From Arabidopsis thaliana (Eukaryota; Streptophyta; Magnoliopsida; Brassicales; Brassicaceae), in NCBI RefSeq assembly GCF_000001735.4, contig NC_003071.7:14253151-14317150 (forward strand): a stretch of 64,000 bases of DNA, written 5' to 3'. Of the stretch, positions 47,124 through 58,994 are shown in pieces (position 1 is the first letter of the stretch; each line of letters starts with the position of its first letter). The notes below the pieces were generated by a model. That model saw only the letters and a list, made by a program, of their open reading frames with translations, was not told where the DNA came from and searched no databases. A program made the position numbers and the translations under genes.

Positions 47124-47774
47124 ACAGAGTTAGGATTGTACGTAATACTTGACGCGGAAGCATGTGGATTAGTTAACTGCGTATATATTAAGTTTGGATT
47201 TAGACACCTTGAGCACAAAAGTTTCTAGCTTTGTAGTGAAACGTGAGTCTCTTGAGGGTTTTGTGGGATATAGAGTATACTTTGCTTTCTATACGTTGTC
47301 ATCTAAGTGTTGGATAATTAACTGACCATGAAAGTGTTGTAAGGATAATTCCTCAAGTATTGGACAACAACAAAGCATTTTATGGCACAAGTCTTCGCAT
47401 GTATACCAAGTTGAATGGAGAAGGAGACTCTTTTGCACTGAAAGAAACACTTGTGGTAATTATGATATTCGATCTGGACCATGATCTTAATTTTCGAATT
47501 TGTCAAAGACTGTAAGTACTAAATTGGGCTTGATGGGCTCTTCATTGGACTAACATAAATGTCTCGGACAAGTGTATGTGTTCTTCCTTGTACATTTTCA
47601 CCTGCAACCTTATCAGCCATAGCTATAGCATTCTGAAATAGAATCGGTCAATGTGAACTTTTATGGGAGAAGAAAGGATTTACTATTTCAAAATAAACAT
47701 ATTTTCTCATGAATTACATCATTACAAGAAATCTCAACAAAAGAGGATGAAAATGTTAAAGCGAAGATGAGTTT

Positions 47775-49202
47775 TCACTTCCAGAGTTCTTCCATGGGGA
47801 TTCCACGCTCTTGTGCAACATCGCGGAACTGTCTCATCTGTTGTACTGCTGCAAGAGTGGCTCTCGCATTGTTGAGAGCATTGTTGCTTCCAAGCTGTTT
47901 CCCCAATGCATTCTCGACTCCTGCCATCTCTAGCACAATCCTAACCGCTCCTCCAGCAATCACACCAGTACCTGGTGAAGCAGGTCTAAGCATCACCTTG
48001 GCTGCTCCATAATCACCCTCTGATCTATAATACAAAAACCAAACAAAACCCTCTTAAAACATAACTTAAACCCATCTCCAATTGTTCCAAAACATAGCTC
48101 AGTGGCCTATTAACCAACCGATTCTTCTAATTGATTGTGCACAACACAAAGATCAATCTCATAAAACCAGCATTCTGAGTAACAACTTCCATAAATCAAT
48201 CCTTAAACCAAGCAAATCATCACATCCAACACAATGCTAAAAAGACTAAACCCCACAATCTTAGCTCATTGTCTACTGATTAACAAAAACCGATTCTTCT
48301 AATCATTAGGGCATTATTCAATATTTTAACTTTTGTGCACAATGCAAACATCAGTTTCGTAAAACAAGTACCATAACACCAATCTGTAAACCAAACAAAC
48401 CCATCACAAATCCAACACATGACTGCACAATACTAATCCCAAAATCTTAGTTCATCACCAAGTAAGACTTTTACCATCCAAAACCAATTCTTCCAACAAT
48501 TAACACACATTACAAACATCAAGTCCAAAACTTTGATTACCTGTGAGGGAAAGTAGAATACTTAGTCATAGGAACTTGAACAATGTTTCTCCTAGCATCA
48601 ATAGCAGATTTCTGAACAGCAGCAACAACTTCTTTAGCCTTAGCACAACCAACACCAACATTCCCTTGTTTATCACCAACAACAACGATAGCTCTAAACT
48701 TCAATTGCTTCCCTCCTTTAACAACCTTAGTCACTCTCCTAACTTGCACAACTCTCTCTTCAAACCCATCTCTAATCTTATCTTTCTTTGGCTTCCCACC
48801 AATACCTGAACTCTTCTTATGCTTTGAGTCCATCACATAAATATCTTTCCCAAGCATACTCTCACCACTATACGCAGGTCCATAGAGCTCTTCAAAAGCG
48901 GTAGCGATCTCTTCCTCTGTCTCGTCGCTTCCTTCGTCGAAATACGGAGGAGAGACGAATCCTTCGGGAGCAATTGGTGGGTCGAAGACGACATTTGCGG
49001 TTATTTCTGGTGTTTCGTCTTCGAAGAAGATGGTTTCGGTATCGGTCGATGAGGCTTTGACGAGAGTGAGAGATGAGAAGCGGCGGTTGAGGAAGGAGGA
49101 GAAAGAGACGATGGATTTTGTGGAGGAAGAGGAGATGAGAGAAGAGGTTCGGGTGTGGAGTGAGAGTGAAGAGAGTGATGAGAGAGCTGATGCTGTCGCC
49201 AT
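47775..49202 (-). CDS. RPS5: Plastid 30S ribosomal protein S5 (At2g33800)
   Basis: Nuclear-encoded bacterial-type S5 of the chloroplast small ribosomal subunit; loss is known to give the scabra1 mutant with pale, altered leaves. Two exons on the minus strand (49202-48541 and 48024-47775) give 303 residues. The N-terminal 50 or so residues are Ser/Thr-rich with basic residues, a chloroplast transit peptide. An acidic plastid-specific extension follows, then the S5 double-stranded RNA-binding fold ([39 protein letters not shown]) and the C-terminal S5 domain ([24 protein letters not shown]) ending EELWK. Part of exon 2 and the intron has been copied downstream. The intron contains three diverged copies of a CCGATTCTTCTAA-type segment. 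Confidence 0.96.
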
Positions 49203-52191
49203 TGAAATGGAGGAGCTTTTTTGGATGAGGAAGGAAGTGAGAATGAAGCAAAAGGCTTATCCAGCACCAGATCGTAAAAACTGTAAAGATAATTGTGTTG
49301 GGGCTTTTAAAGTAATTATCAAGTTTCTTTACAAATTGGCCACAATATATTTTATAATAACATTTGAACCCTCATATCCTTTTGTTTGAATTTGGGCTCT
49401 TCGCTCACTCCTCCCTCTTTGTGGCCCAATGAAGTTTCTTCAAGCCCATACAAAAGTAACTAGTAGTAATCCACATCAAACCCTATAGGCTTGCGGATAC
49501 ATCTTAGGTTTACTAAATCTTAAAATAGAAAAGATCAGTGACCATATGCTAATTCAACATTTTATTTTTACATACTTTGGTCATTTTTAATATGGACTTT
49601 GTTTTAATTAAGATCGATTATACTAACTACAATCGCATATGACACCAACGAGCAACGTTAATTGCTTTTATGATTTTAAAAGTATGTGATTTGCAAACTA
49701 ATTAAAAGGTGACCATATATAAAAGAGTGTACTACAAAAAGGGCCTACTACTATTCAATTAACGTTGCTCGTTAGTGTCACGTGGGGAAGTTAAGGTTCC
49801 CACTTCCCCCACCACTTCTCTCAGTTCTCTTCTTCTTTTTATTGTCCCATTCCAAATTTTAACCAACACATCAAGCAAACTTCATTAATTTATGTTCAGT
49901 GTTGTAGTTGCAAACGTTATTTATTATTTTACGTTTACAAGTTTAGAACTAGTTCGAATCGTGATAATCTTGAATAAATCATAACTTTGTTCATCTAATC
50001 ATAAGAACATAGAACTTTGACATGGTGTCTCCGGATCTTGTTGACTTAGTTCTATCTTAAAGTTAAGCTACACATATTATAGGGACCCCATATTATAGTA
50101 CCCAAACAAACAATTAGAGAGTTTGTATGCAAATCCATAATATTTACCGTAGAATTGTATGGGTTTAATGAGGAAAGAAAAAGAAAAGAAAAAGAAAAGA
50201 AGAGAAGGACACTGAAGGAGAATGTGATGCTGCTGAATAAAAGATACAATCAAAAAATTGACAGGCAGTACAATAATGATAAGTAGTGTCATGACAGCTG
50301 ACGACTCTACTGCCCAATCTTGACGTTATTTATTTTTGTCCATTTTTTCTTAAGATATTATTTCAACTTAAAAGAAGTAGAAAATAAACCATAAGTGCAT
50401 AACAATATTCCTTTTATAAATTGGGTTCAAGATATTGATTCGATTCTGTTTATTTCAAGTGTCGTGGAACTCAATTTTATGTTATGCCTGCCTCGGCAAC
50501 AAAGATTTTCGTTCAAGTGGCTCTATGAAAATAAGTTAGGGCAAACTAGATCGATTGATGTAAACACAAATAGAGCTAAATAGTGGAGATAGTAAACTGG
50601 TGATTTTGTTTCGTAAATAGTCAAAAGGAGGGGGTGACAAAAAATAGATTTGTCCCTTACCTCTAAGAGATATAGAGCAAAACGTTTGCATAGCGCTGTA
50701 CCATTTCCTTCTATATTTTATATATGTGGATGTGCATGGATCTAGCTGATGACATAACACGGCAAAATCATTTAACATTTGATTAGCATTGGCATCAATA
50801 TTTGACGACGCTCCTCATTATTTATATATGTGGATGTGCTGATGTGCATGAATCTAGCTGATGACATAACCTAGTATATGTGCATGGTTTTATGGTGTGA
50901 ACAAGTTTTTTTTTTTTCTTTTCTTGGTTTTAGGTGTGAACTTTAAGTTAGAGATGATCTTCAAATCTCACGAACCACAAACCTCCTTGCACGTTAAGAA
51001 TAGCCTCTCTTTTTTTCTTTTGTTGCTTCTAGTCTCAGAGTGTCTTCGAGATATGTGTAGTCTTTAGTGTACCCTGAGACCTGAGTACAAGATCGAAAAG
51101 AAAATATCTCGAATAACAGAGTTGTGTTTGCTGTTTTTACCATTTAATTATGCTAATATCTTTGTTTTACATAATACCAATTGAAAAATGAATACATAAT
51201 TCAAGTTTGGACCATTCTTGTATATCCACTTTTGGCTTCGTGGCCCCGATAGCTAATTTGATTGACCTTATCATCTACACCAAACAAGAAATTAAATTGT
51301 CAAATTAATTTAGTGGTGGCCCTATACTATAAAATCGTAAACACTTCTTTTTGAAACTAAATATAAACCTTACGACACATTTATGTGCAAATTAGTGGAC
51401 ATATTCCTCAGTAATAACGTTTTTACAAACCTACAGTTGGATAAATTATTGAGTCACTCCATGATTAAACCAACAACATAAGAGAAAAATAAAATAGTAC
51501 ACTACGAATGATCTTTTAAATATGTTATTCTTTTTTGATACAGAAACTTTAACTACCAAAAAAAAAAAGCGAATGATTCATAAAAACGCAATGTGGTATG
51601 TTTGGTCTGTTTTTTAGTTCGAATCTCAACTTCTTGTTACCACAAAAATAAAACATTACACAATGTAAATTTACTGTTCAGTCTTGCTTTTCCAATCACT
51701 ACATTAGCACATATTCTTCACATGTATTTTCCACTAATCTCGCGACAAAATGTTCACAGTGTTTCTCAGTTTCTCTCTCTCAATATTTTCTTGTCAAACA
51801 ACATGCATATTTGAACCCGCATGGTGAAATAGCATCGGCATTAACATGATCAACCACAAAATAAACCGGGGTGGTGTCATAGCATCGACATTAACTTAAA
51901 ACTACAAAATAGAGCTGGGTCCTCGTCAGGTTTTAAGGATACATATGTATGCATGTATGCATATACAAAATAATAGAGCACTAAAGCTTGTTCGTACTCT
52001 TTTTTACACAACATGCTAATAATTTTTATACCTTAGGAGTGAAATTTTAGTGGTCCAACAACTTAAGCACCTAAGATCCTTCCCCACTTTTGTTTGGGGC
52101 TCCTTTATATCTCTTCCAATGGTTACTTTTACTTCCTCTTCTTCTCTTCTTGTTCCATCTTTCATGTGAGAGAGAGAGTTGAATTTTGCAG
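49203..52191. other. Divergent intergenic region, RPS5 and SPL3
   Basis: About 3 kb of mostly AT-rich DNA. It holds an imperfect 24-bp inverted repeat (49641-49780), a purine-rich AAAAGAAAAG tract (about 50175-50210) and direct repeats of GATGTGCATG(G/A)ATCTAGCTG (about 50729 and 50839). A B-box-like TTCGAATCTCAACTTC stretch near 51620 could be SINE debris. The SPL3 promoter and GA-rich leader are at the right edge. No gene supported. Confidence 0.45.
49641..49780. repeat. 24-bp imperfect inverted repeat (stem-loop)
   Basis: Left arm GACACCAACGAGCAACGTTA.. (49641-49664) pairs with right arm ..TAACGTTGCTCGTTAGTGTC (49757-49780), with one mismatch and a loop of about 90 bases. The flanks do not extend the pairing. 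Origin unknown. Confidence 0.8.
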
Positions 52192-52678
52192 ATGAGTATG
52201 AGAAGAAGCAAAGCGGAAGGGAAGAGGAGCTTACGAGAACTGAGTGAGGAAGAGGAAGAAGAAGAAGAAACTGAAGATGAAGATACTTTTGAAGAAGAAG
52301 AGGCTTTGGAGAAGAAGCAGAAAGGTAAAGCTACAAGTAGTAGTGGAGTTTGTCAGGTCGAGAGTTGTACCGCGGATATGAGCAAAGCCAAACAGTACCA
52401 CAAACGACACAAAGTCTGCCAGTTTCATGCCAAAGCTCCTCATGTTCGGATCTCTGGTCTTCACCAACGTTTCTGCCAACAATGCAGCAGGTAAATTTTT
52501 GTCATCTTTTTTCAAAACTCCTGCAACAATAACCATAAACAAGAACAAGAAATATGAGACCTTTTACCTTTTGTTTTTAAGGTTTCACGCGCTCAGTGAG
52601 TTTGATGAAGCCAAGCGGAGTTGCAGGAGACGCTTAGCTGGACACAACGAGAGAAGGCGGAAAAGCACAACTGACTAA
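52192..52678 (+). CDS. SPL3: SBP-box transcription factor SPL3 (At2g33810)
   Basis: Small SBP-domain activator that promotes the juvenile-to-adult change and flowering through FUL, LFY and AP1; nuclear, binding GTAC cores. Two exons (52192-52490 and 52582-52678) give 131 residues. The N-terminus is basic, then strongly acidic (Glu/Asp run, residues 19-37). The SBP domain covers about 52-128 with zinc ligands C54, C59, C76, H79 and C95, C98, H102, C114, and a bipartite nuclear localisation signal (KRSCRRR..NERRRK). The intron interrupts the SBP domain at the position conserved in the family. There is little beyond the SBP domain, as usual for the SPL3/4/5 clade. A miR156 site lies in the 3' UTR. 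Confidence 0.98.
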
Positions 52679-53142
52679 AGACGGTGAAACGTGTGAGATC
52701 CCGGTTTGAAGGTTAATGAAACAGGCTTTGCTTACTCTCTTCTGTCAGTCTCTTTTAGCTCCTTGTAATCCTCTGTGTCTCTGTCTGTTTCTCCATATTA
52801 CCTGTAATCAAAGCTATCTGCTAAACCTACGACATGGTTAAATAAATGCATTGAGACTTAGTAAATGCTTGAAGAAATTATGTGTAATAACTCTTTAAAC
52901 TTGTCAAATGTTATTTCAAGCCAAGATCTTAAACTACACCAGGGATCTGTATTTGTTTTGCAATCAACAAATGAGGAGACAGCTAAATAGCTATCAAAAA
53001 TAATAATCTGGGAGACACTTTTGATTCGTGATATATGTAGTTCTGTTACATGAAAGCTCATCAAAATCTGAAGCAAATGCAAGCTCCTTGTGGTTTAAAG
53101 ATCTGTAAATCGAACCAAATAAATTAGATTGGAAGACTAATC
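52679..53142. other. Convergent 3' spacer, SPL3 and BAC1
   Basis: Both 3' UTRs lie here; apart from the miR156 site nothing else is recognised. Confidence 0.6.
52728..52747 (+). promoter_or_regulatory. miR156/157 target site in the SPL3 3' UTR
   Basis: TTGCTTACTCTCTTCTGTCA is complementary to miR156 (TGACAGAAGAGAGTGAGCAC) with mismatches only near the miRNA 3' end. It starts about 50 bases after the stop codon. miR156 is known to repress SPL3 through this site in young plants. Confidence 0.95.
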
Positions 53143-55143
53143 CTAGTCACGTTTGATTCCCAACATTTTCATTGAGAACTCCCAAGCAACAATTGCTGCT
53201 GCATTAGCAGGGAATGCTCTCACAATGGTTGGACCCAAACCTGCATAGCATCCCTTGAGTCCTGCCCTCTTGTGAATCTGCAGAGATGATTTAAAGTCAA
53301 AAACAATATTTCATATACTCTTTTGTATCGGTAATTAGATTCATAGAGGGAAGATGGCTGACTGACCGAGCTCAACACTTTAAAAGGATTTCTCTCTGTA
53401 GCTTTCTCTGAAGAGGTCTGGATTATGGTTTTTGCTACATCAAAAGGCAAAACAGCTGACCAGCACTGCATCATAGAAGCAGAAGTAATATTCATATAAA
53501 ATAGCAACATTTTTTATGATGGAATTTATGAAACACACTATATAGATTCCTACAGCTATGCCTCCAAGACCACCAGTGAGAACTCCTATCCCCATGTCAA
53601 CCAAGTAACCATCTTTCAGCTTAGAATCCTCCAATCTCGAGTGGATATGATACCGTAAGTACTCATAGACAGTAAAAAAGACAGCATTTCCCGTACATTC
53701 TCTTAATAAGGTTGCCGAACCACCACGAAAGATACCTGTTACCTGAAAGATATCCCCATCAACCTGATATTCGATTCTTAAGTAGAATATTTTAGCAACG
53801 AGAGTTTCTCACCCCATCATTTTTAACGGTCTGAACGGCACAATCAAGAGGACTGTTGTATCTACGGAAGTTAGGAACCAGAGAATCCGTTCCTTGGATC
53901 TGCATTCTACACTGAACAAAACAGTGAATGTCCCAAAACTCCATGGAAACCATCAAAGGTGATAATTGCGGGGAAAGAAATGGTGTTCTGGAGATTTCAC
54001 CTTTACTAGCTCTGTTGGACATAACACAAAACTAATGATAGCTCCACCAAACATAGCAGACGGAACAATTATCTCTGGTCGTGGCCCATCATCTGGCAAA
54101 GTTCCCTTTACAATAAAACAAGAAAGAAGCGAAATTTGAAATCTGGAGGAAAATACAGTGAAAGATCATTTGGTCTGCAATGTTACCCGCAAGAACAGCT
54201 TAGCCTGGGAGTATATGCCAAACATCAATGAACTTTCAAAAGCCATTCCCATAAACGACGATGTTGCTCCCCTATAAAGTCCTTTGACCTAAATATGAAT
54301 TCAAGTCAGCAAAAAAAAAACCCTTGTATCTGGCCAAACAGGTGATGATGGATCTAGTAAGATTCCATTGACACTGAAAAATCCAGACTTTCAATAACTA
54401 AAACTGTTTGCAGGATGCTAAAGTCTTGAAAACATAACAAAAAGAGTGCAGTGAAAATATACTCCTTCAGTTTGCAAGATCCTCGAAGCACAATGCAGCC
54501 CATTTTTGTATCTGAGCCCTTGCACATCTGTATTATGTTTCTGAAGTTTCACCTGACACAAGAAACAAAAGCCAAAACCCCAAAGTTAGAATCATTACTT
54601 CCAAACATGAGTGATGCCAATCCAGTGATAAACTATCTAAAAATGGTTAGCCTAAAACAAGAAATGATTTTTATGCATAGAAAGCTCCTAAGCAAAAAGA
54701 AACCATTTAAGTCCCAAACAGCATCAGAAGAAACCTCATTGAGATATATGATGGATGGTTTTATATCTTCTTTGCTTAACGATAGTTTTAGGCATAGAGG
54801 TAAACAATCAACACATAACTGATAAGTGAATATATATCAATGGTCCAGTGTAGAACACTTTCTCACACCAATGCATCCTTAATTAAAAACTAAAGTATAG
54901 AATTGAAGTACTGAAACATAATTTCTCAAATTGGAAGATGAAACACATATATACCCATTTGGTGTAAACTCTGATAAACACATATTTTACAAGAAAAATC
55001 GAAAACTAGGATTGAAAATTGAGTACCTTGACGGTGTCGAAAGGGTGGCCGACGGCGACAGTGGCGAGACCAGCCATCATTCCGGCGACATATTCCTTGT
55101 AAAACCCGAAGCCCTCTCCTGTCGTCGTCTTACTCTCTCCCAT
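53143..55143 (-). CDS. BAC1: Mitochondrial basic amino acid carrier BAC1 (At2g33820)
   Basis: Mitochondrial carrier family protein of the inner membrane, known to transport arginine, ornithine and other basic amino acids and to complement yeast arg11. Eight exons on the minus strand: 55143-55027, 54552-54463, 54288-54187, 54105-54001, 53911-53813, 53742-53554, 53465-53367 and 53277-53143, spliced to 311 residues. Three carrier repeats are visible, each with the Px[DE]xx[KR] gate: HPFDTVK (33-39), CPTELVK and LPFDVAK. Each is followed by a Gly-rich second helix such as GLYRGATSSFMG, GIFRGGSATLLRE and GCYAGLGPTIVR. Two transmembrane helices per repeat fit the six-helix family fold. The final IKRD is hydrophilic. 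Confidence 0.95.
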
Positions 55144-56617
55144 TCCCACAACGCCACCGAGCAGAAGAAGAATTATTCACTTCACTACGGTGTCTTTTGC
55201 TTTCTACAAAAAAAAATGAATAATTCAGAGTGAAAGTTAAATATTTATATGGGTGTTACAAAATTTTACTTTTTTTTAGATAAAGAATTGGTTGCTACAT
55301 ATATATGATAGATTCTATATTGTGTAGTGTGAACTAATTAGAATGATAGTTTCGGTCTAATCGTGACAAAATTATGATAGTTTAGGTAGATTGTTTCATA
55401 AAATTTGTTTACAATTGATTAACGAATGGCATGTGAAATGGTCAATGCTTTTTTGTGGTATATGTGTTAATATTATCATCTCGTTTTAAGGTTTTGAATA
55501 GAAGATGGCAGTGAATCCAAAGTGACTTATAAAGGAGCTAATCTCATTGCACAAAGTATAACTAATGACTTTTACGGCTCCATTTGTATGTAGCTCTTGG
55601 TTGCAAGGTGTGTAACGTGTGTTTAATGGTGAAAGATCTCTTTCTTCTCTATGAACTTGTGTGTTTTTGTGTAGGTGGAGACACTTCTTTTGTATATTCC
55701 CCTTGTATTGAAAATGTGCTTTGAATAGGTTGATCCCGCAGGACTCAGGTTTGGGTTGGTTCTTTTTGTGTAACCTTGTATTCTATCTTCTTCTTTAATC
55801 AAATCAGATGACAAAAAATTAAATATATATTACATTTGTATCCAGACATGTATAAACTTTAATTAAATCACTATCATAATGGTTTGTTGACACAAAGAAT
55901 TCACCTAACCATGGTTATGTTTTTGTTATTTAATGAGATGAGATCAACCATGGTGATTAAAATAGGTTGATCCCTGAGCTTTGGATTGGTTCTTTTTGTG
56001 TAACTTTGTATAATTATATCAAATCAGACAAAAAAATATATATAAAAAATTACAACTGTATCCAAAGACATGTATAAACTTTAATTAAATCACTATCATA
56101 ATGGTTTGTTGACACAAAGAATGCATTTAACCATTGTTATGTTTTTGTTATTTAATGAGATGAGATCAACCATAGTTCAGTTAAAATTTAATCAAATCAC
56201 TATCATAATTGTTTGTTGACACAACGAATTCATCTAACCATGCATGATTGAGATATTTTAATGATGAACAAATAAAATAAAATAAAAATAATGATATGAG
56301 ATCAACCATGGTTAAGTTAAATTCCATTTTGCTAATTATAGTTAAGTTAAGTTATATTGTTAGCTAAATCATTAGAGAAGCTAATTGTAATATTACCGAA
56401 CAGTAAAAATATTACAAGACACTGAAGACGCATCGCCACCGTTAAAAGCTAAAAACTAACCCAGATGGTGGAAATCAACGGTCACTAACAAACACAAACG
56501 ACATGAAGCAAATAAAAGATTGCACATATAGCCAAAATAGACGAAACAGAACATAAACACGTGGCGTAAAGAACATAATTATTTTACATCATTCTCATGT
56601 CACTCTACCCTCTCGGC
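55144..56617. other. Intergenic region with ~230-bp repeats
   Basis: Upstream of BAC1 and downstream of the DRM2-like gene. Its main content is a family of diverged near-tandem repeats (55724-56330, separate entry). No coding region supported. Confidence 0.55.
55724..56330. repeat. Near-tandem ~220-240-bp repeats, three copies
   Basis: Copy 1 starts at AATAGGTTGATCCC (55724) and copy 2 at the same word (55961). A partial third copy starts near 56184. Shared stretches include TTAATTAAATCACTATCATA, GGTTTGTTGACACAAAGAAT and GAGATGAGATCAACCAT. Copies 1 and 2 are similar throughout; copy 3 is more diverged. Confidence 0.85.
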
Positions 56618-57136
56618 TCAACGGTGCTTGCTCCTAGTGTCGTCGCTGTATAGCCTGCGGGATCACAACAACGGTCAAACCATCTTAGATCTGATCTACA
56701 CCGTCCGGTCAGATAATAATAACAGAAACTGAGTACGTACCAATCGTAGACGGTGGGAGAGTTTGGGTGAGAAGGCTTGTCGAAGAGGTTTGTGCCCATT
56801 CCTCTAGTGGCGATGTTACTTCCTGGATGAAACACACTTCTCCACACGTTTTCCTTACGCGCCGATCCTGGCGTCGTCGGAGTTCCAGGACTCCCGGCCA
56901 CCGCCGCCACAGTTTTACTACTGCTCCCTTCTCCTACACCTTCCAAAAACCATCACATGATATAATTATGAGATCATACGTTTCTACAAAGATCTGTATA
57001 TGCAAGTTTATTACGGAGTTATGGTTGACAAAGAAAAATAAATACCTTTGATGTCAAGGGGTTGGGTGGTGATCTTATTGCGGAGGCGGCCAAGGCCATG
57101 CTCCGGTTTAGGTCCGGCTACAGTTTCATCCCACAT
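56618..57136 (-). CDS. DRM2: Dormancy/auxin-associated protein, DRM2-like (At2g33830)
   Basis: Small soluble protein of the DRM1/ARP (dormancy-associated, auxin-repressed) family; transcripts accumulate in dormant or stressed tissue, but the molecular role is unknown. Three exons on the minus strand (57136-57046, 56939-56741, 56654-56618) give 108 residues. The conserved N-terminus [19 protein letters not shown] is followed by a Ser/Thr/Pro linker ([20 protein letters not shown]), then [20 protein letters not shown], and the family end [17 protein letters not shown]. An alternative acceptor 7 bp downstream of the chosen one would shift the frame, so the chosen one is favoured by family similarity. 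Confidence 0.93.
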
Positions 57137-58994
57137 ATTTCTTTCTTTTTTTGGGTTGATTTTGGATAGAATTGTGTCAAGTGTGAAGTACTTACTAAAG
57201 GGCTTCCTTCATCTAATTTATAGACTCATTTTTAAACTATTCGTAAAAATATCTCTTTTCCTTTGTCGACTAGTTCTCTCATTTTTTATTTGACCCACAA
57301 AATATCTAGAGAAATACTATAATAGACTAGAAATAATTGACAAGTAATTGATAACTTAATTACCAAATGAAGTTTATATACTTGCACATAGAATTTTCGT
57401 TAAAATTTGATACGTTTAGCCAAAATGTTATTATTCTCTGTCAATAAACAACATGAATACATAATATAATTGTAAATTGTGTGTTATGTATTAATATGTC
57501 ATTTTACAACATTTTAATATAACATGCAACTTCCAGGGTTTAGAGCTAAAATACACGCCATCTTTGGAAATTAGGATGTGGATAAGCCTACTTTAAAGGA
57601 CCTTAATATATAACATTAATGTTATAATATAGATCAAACCATTGATCATGAGAAGCGTGAGCAGTGAGGGAGAAGTGTGGAAATAAAAAAAATGCAAGGT
57701 GGGTATAGAGCTGGAGATATGGATAAGGACGACGAGTCATAAAGTGTAGGGACCCTTAAATCAAAAGAATCCCAAGTCTTTCGTGGAAAAGTATTATAGG
57801 AACAACAAACATATTTTGATTATTTTGTGAAGTTAATATTATTAAGCAACAGTAACTCTAATCAAATAGTTTTCCACAAACCCACCATAGATAATAAGTT
57901 CATGATGTCCTAATGATCATAGTCCAAATGATTCACTAAAATGTTTGAAAAAGATAAAACTAATTCCAAAACTGTACACAAAACGTATGCACTTTATCCT
58001 AAACCAAAAACCACTTTCTACTTACAGTAAAACTTCTATAAATTAATAATGTTAGGACCGAAAAATTATATTAATTTATAGAGGTTTTAATTTATCGATT
58101 AATTAATTAATTTATAGAGATATTTTTCTAATTTATTAACTTTTAAAAAAAATTTAAGATTTTTTCATTATAGAAAATATTTTTTAAGAATCAATTACAA
58201 GTAAAAAGTAATATCATATTTAGAAAACAACACCAAAATTTTTTGATACAATAAAATATTAGAACTCAATATCAAATAAGAATAAATACAAATTTAAGCA
58301 AAAAAAAATATTAGAAATATATTTTAAAGAAATTTCTTACATATAATGTATATATAGTTGATACATTTCTGCAATTATTAATTTGTGATATTAATGAGAC
58401 CATATATTTACATAGGATTTTCAAAAAAATTATTATCTTATTAATTTATCGATTTATGTCATTTTTTCCATTAGTCTCACCTCGGGATTGGAAGAAATTA
58501 TTAATTTATAGAGGTTATTAATTTACCGAGTATTAATTTACAGAGGTTTTACTTATATTGATGGAGAAATACAAAACTAAAACTAACTTCTAATTTGAAA
58601 AATCTTGGTTTCACAAAGCTAAATTACTTATCAAATAGTTAGGAAACGTACCTCAACATTATTCCATTTCTTTCTCTTTTCCTCTGCTTCCAAGGCAACC
58701 ATTCTTTATCACATTACTTCTAAAGATCACATTCTAAATCATATTCCCAAAGGTAAAAGAAAACTGTTTTAAGCATAAATTAAGCTTTGAAGAGTTTTAC
58801 AATGTGTACACATTTCCTCCACCAAGCTCCCATTCCAACCTTATTCCATTATCGGTAAAGGATAGGAATGGAGTTCCAAAGAATTTAGGTGCTACGTACT
58901 AAATCTATAACTGAGTAAAAGAAGGATGACATAATGTACAGGAATCTCATCAGTTTGAGCTCATGCCACACCAAGTGACATTTGGTTTGATAAC
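57137..58994. other. DRM2 promoter, AT-rich DNA and an Emigrant MITE
   Basis: The left part is the DRM2 promoter. An Emigrant-type MITE fills 58025-58554. The right part is the FES1 3' flank. No gene supported. Confidence 0.6.
58025..58554. mobile_element. Emigrant-family MITE (Tc1/mariner, pogo-like)
   Basis: Non-autonomous DNA transposon of about 530 bp. The left end CAGTAAAACTTCTATAAATT and the reverse complement of the right end (AGTAAAACCTCTGTAAATTA) match the terminal inverted repeats of the Arabidopsis Emigrant family, CAGTAAAACCTCTATAAATT. A TA dinucleotide flanks it on the left. The interior is about 80 percent AT with further sub-terminal copies of the TATAAATTAAT motif and no coding capacity. 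The length is that of a complete element. The right-most base appears altered, and the end differences indicate an old copy. Confidence 0.88.

Noticed and set aside
48892-49251. Overlapping His/Ser/Arg-rich frames in other frames of RPS5 exon 1
   Set aside because: Shadows of the Ser-rich transit peptide codons.
49941-49960. GTTCGAATC resembling a tRNA B box
   Set aside because: No A box, cloverleaf or SINE body nearby; a chance match.
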